A DNA stretch of 64,000 nucleotides from Hymenobacter cyanobacteriorum. GTDB lineage: Bacteria > Bacteroidota > Bacteroidia > Cytophagales > Hymenobacteraceae. The notes beneath the pieces were generated by a model. It made no database searches and had not been told where the DNA came from. It saw only the letters and a list, made by a program, of their open reading frames with translations. Below, piece by piece: positions 58,539 through 64,000 of the stretch. The stretch covers positions 215,726 to 279,725 of the forward strand of contig NZ_JALBGC010000006.1 of the NCBI RefSeq assembly GCF_022631375.1, in the 5' to 3' direction. Position numbers and translations under genes: made by a program. Within the stretch, counting starts at the first letter, position 1, and every line of letters begins with the position of its first letter.

Positions 58539-59858
58539 CTACCAGTTCCAGTAGTTGTAGGCGTTGATGAGCAGTAGGCGGTTGTTTTCCAGCAGCACCA
58601 GGTCGCGGCTGGTGAGGGCGAAGTTTTTAAGCACCTGCACGTAATTGATGACCGGGAGCTGCCCGGCAATCACCTCCTTCTTATAGGAGTCGAGCAGGCT
58701 GCGGTAGGTGGCCACCTGCTGTTGAGCCAGCGTCTGGCGGGCTTCCAGGGCGCGCAGCTCGTCGAGCAGGCGGGTGAGGCGCACCTGGTTCACGGCCTGA
58801 AAGTTCTGGCGGGCGTACTGCGAGGTGCCCAGCAGCACCCGCGTGCGGTCGCGGCTCAGCTGGCGCTGGTGCCCGTCGAAGAGCACCCACGAAAAGCTCA
58901 GCCCCGCGCTGGTGCCGAAGCGGTTGGGCAGGTCGGCCAGGGTCACGGCGTTGAAGCCGCCCGTGGCGAAGGCGTTGAGCTGGGGCCGGTAGCGCAGCTC
59001 GTAGAACTGCTGGGTCACGGCCACGTTCAGGCTATCGAGCCGAAACCGCTCGGCAAACAGCGACCGGGCCGGGGCCGGCCGCTGCAGCGTCAGGACCGGG
59101 GCCGGCAACAGCACCTGCGCCGTGTCACCCAGCCCGCAGAGTACGTTCAAATCGAGCAGGTCGCGGCGGTAGGCGGTCTGGTACGTGTTCAGGGCCAGCT
59201 GCTGGGTCTGGTATTCGAGCGTGAGCAGGGTGTAGTCGGACTGCTTGAGCAGGCTGGCCTCCACCAGCTTGCGCACCAGCAGGCGCTGCCGGTCCAGGAT
59301 GCCGAGCAGCTCGCGCACGTAGTCGAGCTGCTGCACGTCCTGCCGGCAGAGAATGTACTGGTCGCCCACCAGCTTATCCAAGTCGTGCAGGCTTAGGCGG
59401 GCCGTGTTGGTGAGCACCTGCGCCGAGGTCAGGGCCTGCTGGCCGGACAGCGTGGCGCGGGCCGTGTTGAAGAGCGGCTTGGTGAGCGTGGCCACGCCCT
59501 GGTAGAGGCTGCCGTTGGTCAGGTTCACGTCGTAGCCGGAGTAGCGGTCGGCCCCTGCGCCGGAGTAGCGCAGCTCGGTACGGCCGCCCTCGTGCACCAG
59601 CACCGGGGCCACCAGGTAGTTGCCCGTTACCGTGAGATTGGCCTTGGTGTAGAAGGCCAGCATGCGCTGGGCTTCGAGCTGGGCGGCCTGGGTCTGGTTG
59701 CGGACATCCACGGCCAGGGGGCTGTTTTGCTGGGCCTGCGCCTGGTAAAAAGGCAGGTCGCGCACGGGCACCTGCGCCTGCGCCGGCCGCAAGGCGATGC
59801 TTAGCAGCAGGGCCAGCAGCCCGGCCGGGCGGAGTAGGAAGGGCAGAAAACGATTCAT
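58539..59858 (-). CDS. TolC-family outer-membrane channel
   Basis: A 439-residue outer-membrane efflux protein with a signal peptide (LLRPAGLLALLLSIALRPAQAQ) and two related halves of long helices, QQNSPLAVDVRNQTQAAQLEAQRML and RLTRLLDELRALEARQTLAQQQVATYRSLLDS being clear examples. It is first in the operon tolC - adaptor - RND (27-bp gap, then 4-bp overlap), so all three pump parts are supplied. The start at 59858 gives the clean signal peptide. Confidence 0.88.
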   Translation of the reverse strand: MNRFLPFLLRPAGLLALLLSIALRPAQAQVPVRDLPFYQAQAQQNSPLAVDVRNQTQAAQLEAQRMLAFYTKANLTVTGNYLVAPVLVHEGGRTELRYSGAGADRYSGYDVNLTNGSLYQGVATLTKPLFNTARATLSGQQALTSAQVLTNTARLSLHDLDKLVGDQYILCRQDVQQLDYVRELLGILDRQRLLVRKLVEASLLKQSDYTLLTLEYQTQQLALNTYQTAYRRDLLDLNVLCGLGDTAQVLLPAPVLTLQRPAPARSLFAERFRLDSLNVAVTQQFYELRYRPQLNAFATGGFNAVTLADLPNRFGTSAGLSFSWVLFDGHQRQLSRDRTRVLLGTSQYARQNFQAVNQVRLTRLLDELRALEARQTLAQQQVATYRSLLDSYKKEVIAGQLPVINYVQVLKNFALTSRDLVLLENNRLLLINAYNYWNW

Positions 59859-59882
59859 TGGTACAGTCAAAAGCACAGCCGG

Positions 59883-60095
59883 TTACGCGTCCAGTGCCCG
59901 GCACTGCGGGCAGCGGGGCCGGGTTTCTTCTTTCAGCTTGGGCTCGTAATACTGCCATTCCCCACTGGCCTTGATTTCCAGCCCAACGGGGCAGGCATCG
60001 TTGTCGTGGTAAGCGTAGCGCTCAGGTTCCGGGGCCGGGGCCATGAGCCCGGTTACGTGCGCGACGTGCCGGAAAAAAGGTTGGGTGCGGGCCAT
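59883..60095 (-). CDS. Small hypothetical protein with CPxC motif
   Basis: A 70-residue protein: MARTQPFFRHVAHVTGLMAP, then NDACPVGLEIKASGEWQYYEP and the ending RPRCPQCRALD. The CPxC near the end and an upstream Cys suggest a small zinc-binding fold. It lies 24 bp upstream of the tolC-like gene in the same direction and may be the first gene of that operon. The start at 60095 is preferred over one 22 codons upstream. Confidence 0.5.
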   Translation of the reverse strand: MARTQPFFRHVAHVTGLMAPAPEPERYAYHDNDACPVGLEIKASGEWQYYEPKLKEETRPRCPQCRALDA

Positions 60096-60161
60096 GCGGG
60101 TCAGAAGTGCCGGGGCGCGGGGGGCGCTGCCGGGCGGTTGAGCCGGCAAGCTATTGGCCAA

Positions 60162-60482
60162 TTCTGAGCAGGTTCGGAGTATAGGCGCGCCGATGGCAGG
60201 CGCAGCCTTTTCGGCGGGAAAAGCCGTTTTGAACGAGCCCGCCCGCCGGTTTCTTTATAATGGGTCTGAACTTACCCGCCACCTCACGCGTAACTTACTG
60301 ATAAGTCGCAAACATTTCCAAATTATTTTCGGGAAATATTTTTTATTTCGACTTTTTGTGCGTATATTTGGTGTAAATCAACTTTAACTTGCTATGAATA
60401 AGGCCCCGCCATAATTTAATTAGATTGCCCGAAGCTCACCTTTGTAAAGTGGAGTCATCAATTCCCAAACGACTATTTCGCC
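60162..60482. other. Non-coding interval
   Basis: Nothing is seen in this stretch between divergent genes except A/T-rich promoter-like sequence around 60290-60420 (for example TATATTTGG at 60363), a match to the -7 consensus TAnnTTTG. Confidence 0.4.
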
Positions 60483-60641
60483 GTGGAAACTAAGAATCAA
60501 AAAATAACCGAGAAAAGCGTCATGCAACGAATGCTCGAAAAGAAAGAGCGTATCAGCGCCGAGCGCAAGCAAAATAAAAATTTGTCACCTTTAAATGAGA
60601 TTAAAATCACCAACAACGTATCTTCTCATACCCCAACCTGA
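60483..60641 (+). CDS. Small basic hypothetical protein
   Basis: A 52-residue frame from a GTG: VETKNQKITEKSVMQRMLEKKERI, then SAERKQNKNLSPLNEIKITN. It is a highly charged helix and overlaps the start of the next gene by 47 bp in another frame. The overlap and small size recall antitoxin or regulator genes in two-gene units, but short length means it could be chance. Confidence 0.35.
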   Translation: METKNQKITEKSVMQRMLEKKERISAERKQNKNLSPLNEIKITNNVSSHTPT

Positions 60642-61086
60642 TGGGGCAGAATATGAGACAGCTTATAAATTTATAACTGATGAACCAGTCGTTTACGATG
60701 CCTATTTCGTGGATGCGGCCGAGTTTTTTCCAGAAAACACGTTCGCCCCCGATGCCGTCATGTTCACGCTGGAACCCGAGGATGGTAACCTGCCTTCGCC
60801 CCGCGAAGACCCGCGAATCGGCCCTACGGTAGCTGCCGTGTTCGCTGAGAAGTTCGCAAAAAATAAAAACAGTGTCGTGTGTTTCATCTGCGCGTCGGAA
60901 GACAAAAAAGAAGTGCTCAGAGCGCGCAAATTTGATATAATGTTTGAGAGTCAAGATACTAGCAAAGACTTCATAAAAATTAAAATCAGAGAGAAAGGCA
61001 TCTACGGCGCGGTTATCTACCACCGGGATAATCCGGCCGGCCCAGAAATAGCGGCGGCAGCCAAGCAAATGCTGTCCCCGTTTTAG
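60595..61086 (+). CDS. DUF6169-like hypothetical protein
   Basis: A 163-residue alpha/beta protein. It contains YETAYKFITDEPVVYDAYFVDAAEFFP, then VMFTLEP, an AVFAEKFAKNKNSVVCFICASEDKKEVLRARKFDIMFE helix-strand unit and KIKIREKGIYGAVIYHRDNP. I associate this pattern (a strand-rich start with FxxYF-like segment and the late YxxGxIYHxxNP) with DUF6169, a small Bacteroidota family of unknown function. It is preceded by a small overlapping open frame and followed by a strong terminator. Confidence 0.6.
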   Translation: MRLKSPTTYLLIPQPDGAEYETAYKFITDEPVVYDAYFVDAAEFFPENTFAPDAVMFTLEPEDGNLPSPREDPRIGPTVAAVFAEKFAKNKNSVVCFICASEDKKEVLRARKFDIMFESQDTSKDFIKIKIREKGIYGAVIYHRDNPAGPEIAAAAKQMLSPF

Positions 61087-61095
61087 AAAAGCAGA

Positions 61096-61128
61096 AAGGC
61101 TCCGGTTACCACCGGAGCCTTTTTTTGT
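61096..61128 (+). terminator. Rho-independent terminator
   Basis: AAGGCTCCGGT (61096-61106) and ACCGGAGCCTT (61111-61121) form a perfect 11-bp stem with a four-base loop followed by seven T residues, 10 bp after the preceding stop codon. Confidence 0.9.
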
Positions 61129-61149
61129 GCGGTTGGCAATGAACTACCA

Positions 61150-62442
61150 TTAACCTAATTGCACTGTGAACCGATGCCAGTTGGGGGCGAAGAAGGCATA
61201 GGCCAGCCCCAGCCCGCAGGTGTCGCACACCTGCCGCTCGATGGCCAGCCCCAGGCCTACCCCGCCGGGTGCGCTGAGCGCGTCCTTGCGAAAGCGGGCA
61301 AACTCCTGACCCACCGGCAAAGCCACGGGCCGGCCAGTGTTTTCAACCAACAGCTCTGCGTCCGTCAGGCGCACCCGGATGGTGCCGCCGGCCACGTTGT
61401 GGCGGATGGCATTGCTGAGCAGGTTGCTGACCAGGATTTCCAGCAGCGCCTGGTTGGCCCGCACCTCGCCCGGAGCGGTCAAGGCCAGCTCCACGCGCAG
61501 GCCGGCGGCCTCTGCCTGCTCGGCGAGCTGGTCGGCGATGCTTTCCACCACCGGGCGCAGGGCCACGGCCTCGTCGGCGGCAAACTGGTGGTTTTCCAGG
61601 CGCGCCAGCAGCAGCAGGCTGCGGTTGAGGCGGGCCAGGCGCTGGGTCACGGCCACCAGCGCGTCGAGGTGGCGGGCCTGGGCTTCGGTCAGGTCAGGGC
61701 TCTGGGCCAGCAGCTCCAGCTTGGTGTGCTGCACGGCCAGCGGCGTCTGCATCTCGTGGGCCGCATTCTCGGTGAACTCCTTCTGGCTGAGGAAAATGCG
61801 CCGGTGCTTGCTCAGCAACTCGGTGAGGGCTTCGTTCAACTCCCCAAACTCCTGCACCAGGCTGACCGCCAGAGCTACGGGCGTGCGCTGGTCGAGGCGG
61901 AAGCGGCGCAGTTGGGCCAGCGTCACATAAAACGGCCGCCACAGGCGCCGGGCCACGCGCTGCTGCACCAGCACCAGCCCGCCGAGCAGCACCACCAGCA
62001 GCCCGGCCTGCGCCAGCCCGATGGCGGCCAGCAAATCCTCGTCTTCCACCAGCGAGCTGCGCAACACTAGCCGGTAGGGCTGCCCCTGGTAGGCCACGGT
62101 GGTGAGGAGCGTACGGTAGGGCTCCATTTCGTGGGCCAGCGAGTCATAGCGCAGCTCGCCGATGATGCGCTCCGGCGCGGCCCGCTCCGCCCCCAGCGGC
62201 CGGATTTCCAGGTCGCGGTCCAGCCGCATCCACAACGCCAAATCGGCCGGGGCGGGCACCAGCGGCAGCTTTTTTACCACTTCCTCGCGGCGCAGCACCA
62301 GGGCCTCGTCCACGTCGGTATAGTAGAGCTGGCGCAGCACGTAGTAGAACAGGAAGGTGCCGGCCACCAGCACGAGGCCGGCGTAGGCCAGCTGGGCGCG
62401 CAGGGTGCGCAGCAGCAGCTTGCGGGGGCGGGGCGTGCTCAT
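61150..62442 (-). CDS. Sensor histidine kinase
   Basis: A 430-residue two-component kinase. Two membrane helices (about 18-38 and 139-160) enclose a periplasmic sensor domain of about 100 residues. A HAMP-like linker leads to the H-box NAAHEMQTPLAVQHT with His229, the N-box VSNLLSNAIRHN near 340, and the G-box GGVGLGLAIERQV. It overlaps the response regulator gene by four bases, so they are co-translated. The ligand is unknown; the gene lies near the RND efflux operon, which it might regulate. Confidence 0.9.
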   Translation of the reverse strand: MSTPRPRKLLLRTLRAQLAYAGLVLVAGTFLFYYVLRQLYYTDVDEALVLRREEVVKKLPLVPAPADLALWMRLDRDLEIRPLGAERAAPERIIGELRYDSLAHEMEPYRTLLTTVAYQGQPYRLVLRSSLVEDEDLLAAIGLAQAGLLVVLLGGLVLVQQRVARRLWRPFYVTLAQLRRFRLDQRTPVALAVSLVQEFGELNEALTELLSKHRRIFLSQKEFTENAAHEMQTPLAVQHTKLELLAQSPDLTEAQARHLDALVAVTQRLARLNRSLLLLARLENHQFAADEAVALRPVVESIADQLAEQAEAAGLRVELALTAPGEVRANQALLEILVSNLLSNAIRHNVAGGTIRVRLTDAELLVENTGRPVALPVGQEFARFRKDALSAPGGVGLGLAIERQVCDTCGLGLAYAFFAPNWHRFTVQLG

Positions 62443-63122
62443 GCGGCGGGCAGCTCGAAGCGGTAGCCCAGCCCGTACACCGTGCGGATGCAGTCGCCCG
62501 CACCGGCCTCGGCGAGCTTGCGCTTGAGGTTTTTGACGTGGGTGTACACCGGCTCGAAGGAGTCGAAGTGCTCGGCGAGGTCGCCCGAGAGGTGCTCGGC
62601 AATGGTGGATTTCATTACCACCCGGCGCTGGTTGGCCAGCAGCAGCACCAGCAGGTCGAACTCGCTGCGGGTGAGCGGCAGCGGCTGGCCGGCCACGCGC
62701 ACGGTGCGGGCCAGCAGGTCCACGGCCAGCGGGCCGGCCAGCACCACGTTTGAGCCGTTGAAGTGCCGCCGCCGCACCAGGGCCGCGATGCGGGCGCTCA
62801 GCTCGGAAAGGTGAAAGGGCTTGGGCAGGTAGTCGTCGGCCCCGAGCTGCAGGCCGGTAATGCGGTCGTCGAGGGCGTTGCGCGAAGAGGTGATGATGAC
62901 CCCGTCGGCCTGGTGCCGGGCCTGCAGCTGGCGCAGCAGCTCCAGGCCGTCGCCGCCGGGCAGCGTCAAATCCAGCAGGATGCAGTCGTAGTCGTTGAGC
63001 AGCATCTTTTCCTCGGCCACGGCGAAGGTGGCAGCCACCTCGCAGCGGTACTGCTCGCCTTGCAGGTAGCTCACGAGGCTGGCCGCCAGCTCGGGTTCGT
63101 CTTCCACAATCAGGACTTTCAT
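62439..63122 (-). CDS. OmpR-family response regulator
   Basis: A 227-residue regulator. The receiver domain has the acidic pocket VEDEPE, phosphoacceptor Asp51 in CILLDLTLPGGDG and Lys in YLPKPF. The C-terminal winged helix (about 130-225) has LTRSEFDLLVLLLANQRRVV and FEPVYTHVKNLKRKLAEAGAGDCIRTVYGLGYRF, typical of OmpR/PhoB. The start at 63122 removes a long upstream extension with no homology. Confidence 0.92.
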   Translation of the reverse strand: MKVLIVEDEPELAASLVSYLQGEQYRCEVAATFAVAEEKMLLNDYDCILLDLTLPGGDGLELLRQLQARHQADGVIITSSRNALDDRITGLQLGADDYLPKPFHLSELSARIAALVRRRHFNGSNVVLAGPLAVDLLARTVRVAGQPLPLTRSEFDLLVLLLANQRRVVMKSTIAEHLSGDLAEHFDSFEPVYTHVKNLKRKLAEAGAGDCIRTVYGLGYRFELPAA

Positions 63123-63414
63123 AGGGGGGAGGGCGGGGTTGGCCCAACAAGTATAGGCGGTCAATTCTGAGTAAGCCCGGAGCACGCGGCCCACGGGACT
63201 GGAAACCGCGGCGGCAGAGTTGCCGCCAGTGCCAGGGTTGTTGCTGGCACGGCAGGGAGCCTTTTTGCGCGGGTCAGCTGCCAGCGGGGGCTTGGTGTGC
63301 TTGCCCACGCTGGGTTTAACGAAAGAAGCCGCCAACGGCTCCTGACTACCTCAAAAAGAACTCAATATCGCCCGCTAGCTTTCCTTATAATTTAATTAAC
63401 CCCTCTTTTTGCTC

Positions 63415-63849
63415 ATGAAACAAGTCCTGATTTTGGCTTCTTTTGCCCTGGCACTCGCCGCCCCCGCCCACGCCCAAATGCTGAAGCCCGCCCAGGTGCC
63501 CGCCGCCGCCCGCGCCACGTTCAAAGCCAAATTTCCTTTGGTGAAAACCAACTCGTGGGAGAAGGAAGGCGACAAGTACGAAGCCGGCTTCAAGCAGAAC
63601 GGCATCACCATGTCGGCCCTGATTACTCCGGCCGGGGAGCTGGTCGAAACTGAATCGGATATGTCGCCAGCCAAGCTGCCGGCCGCCGTGCGGGCCAAGC
63701 TGGCCAGCGACTACAAGGCCTACAAGGTGACCGAAGCGGCTGTGCTCGTCTCGGCCATTGGCACGACTACCTACGAAGCCGAAGTGAGCAAGGGCGGCAA
63801 GCACCAGGACGTGGTGTTCAACGCCGACGGCTCGCTGGCCAAGAAGTAA
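63415..63849 (+). CDS. PepSY-like secreted protein
   Basis: A 144-residue periplasmic protein. After the signal peptide VLILASFALALAAPAHAQ it has two PepSY-like units: VPAAARATFKAKFPLVKTNSWEKEGDKYEAGF and LPAAVRAKLASDYKAYKVTEAAVLVSAIGTTTYEAEV. These small domains bind peptides or metal and often inhibit proteases. It is divergent from the two-component genes and could be one of their targets, as PepSY-like genes often are in Bacteroidota. Confidence 0.82.
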   Translation: MKQVLILASFALALAAPAHAQMLKPAQVPAAARATFKAKFPLVKTNSWEKEGDKYEAGFKQNGITMSALITPAGELVETESDMSPAKLPAAVRAKLASDYKAYKVTEAAVLVSAIGTTTYEAEVSKGGKHQDVVFNADGSLAKK

Positions 63850-63851
63850 CA

Positions 63852-63880
63852 TTGGCCTTGATTAAAAGTTTGGTTCAAAA
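63852..63880 (+). repeat. Possible end of another Tn3-type element
   Basis: TTGGCCTTGATTAAAAG and the following TTTGGTTCAAAAG are very similar to the element B end (TGGCCTTGGTTAAAAG, TTTGGTACAAAGG), in the same orientation as the left repeat at 34568. It begins 3 bp after the PepSY-like gene. The element itself would lie beyond the window. Confidence 0.5.
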
Positions 63881-64000
63881 GATACTGTGATAAAGGGTTG
63901 CCGCTGGGGCCACTTTTTTCTATTTTTGAGTCTTTCAAGGAGAGCCTCATCGGTTCATCCTGCGTAGCCTCGGCCCGTTCACGTGGCCGGGGCTATTTCT

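Noticed and set aside
61150..63150. A single 666-codon frame joining the histidine kinase to upstream sequence
   Set aside because: The upstream third is a frame-shifted reading of the response regulator gene; the kinase starts at the ATG at 62442.
1..64000. tRNA or rRNA genes
   Set aside because: No cloverleaf-like sequence or rRNA-like conserved blocks were noticed on reading; a dedicated scan was not possible.

Overview
The window looks like part of a large mosaic plasmid, or plasmid-derived accessory region, of a GC-rich Bacteroidota bacterium, most likely Hymenobacter or a close relative. This is inferred from Bacteroidota-type gene families (Rep_3 and MobV plasmid genes, DUF6122, a multicopper oxidase fused to a CopB-like barrel, PepSY-like and TlpA-like proteins, GG-leader peptide export) and from a textbook Bacteroidota promoter (TTTG, 19 bp, TAnnTTTG) at 22228-22258. 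No database search was possible, so the genus is an inference.

Layout. 1-16.7 kb is plasmid backbone: 21-bp iterons and a Rep_3 initiator (70-1485), an HNH endonuclease, a membrane/SH3 protein, a UvrD-like helicase with one in-frame stop, tandem MobV relaxases (one truncated), a RepL-like initiator and a parAB pair. Among these lie a wrecked second parAB copy (7244-8030) and two separate halves of Rep_3 genes (8217-8791 and 15635-16063), so at least two replicons have fused and decayed. A 9-bp repeat (RGTAAYAYN) clusters at seven places, one of them inside the parB reading frame, and probably forms the partition centromere.

16.7-26 kb holds small regulators and hypothetical genes, a complete HipBST toxin-antitoxin operon with three operator palindromes, an autoregulated small DNA-binding gene with a visible promoter/operator, two very long hairpins, and a divergent XRE/ImmA pair. 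26.3-29.1 kb is a ubiquitin-like operon: a two-repeat DUF1508 protein with a Gly/Pro tail ending in Val-Gly, an E2-E1 fusion and a JAB/JAMM protease. There is no CD-NTase and no recognisable ubiquitin fold. A dead tyrosine recombinase follows it.

29.7-47 kb contains a secreted protein, a DUF6122 membrane protein, a multicopper oxidase gene cut by a Tn3-type transposon with a 38-bp end, and, inside that transposon's tnpA, one end of a second Tn3-type element whose matching ends lie at 34568 and 46988 (12.4 kb). The second element carries tnpR/tnpA, a dead IS1-family copy and a peptide operon: VKOR-thioredoxin protein, a GG-leader peptide with six cysteines in its core, TlpA-like protein, peptidase-ABC exporter and HlyD-like adaptor. 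This is a plausible mobile export system for a disulfide-bonded peptide.

47-64 kb holds a fluoride riboswitch driving a CLC-type antiporter and a DUF190 protein, an MFS transporter with a beta-propeller lipoprotein, two neighbouring PD-(D/E)XK-type genes, a TolC/adaptor/RND efflux operon, a two-component system, a PepSY-like secreted protein, and at 63852 what may be the end of another related transposon. The most promising undescribed systems are the DUF1508-E2/E1-JAB operon and the transposon-borne cysteine-rich peptide operon.
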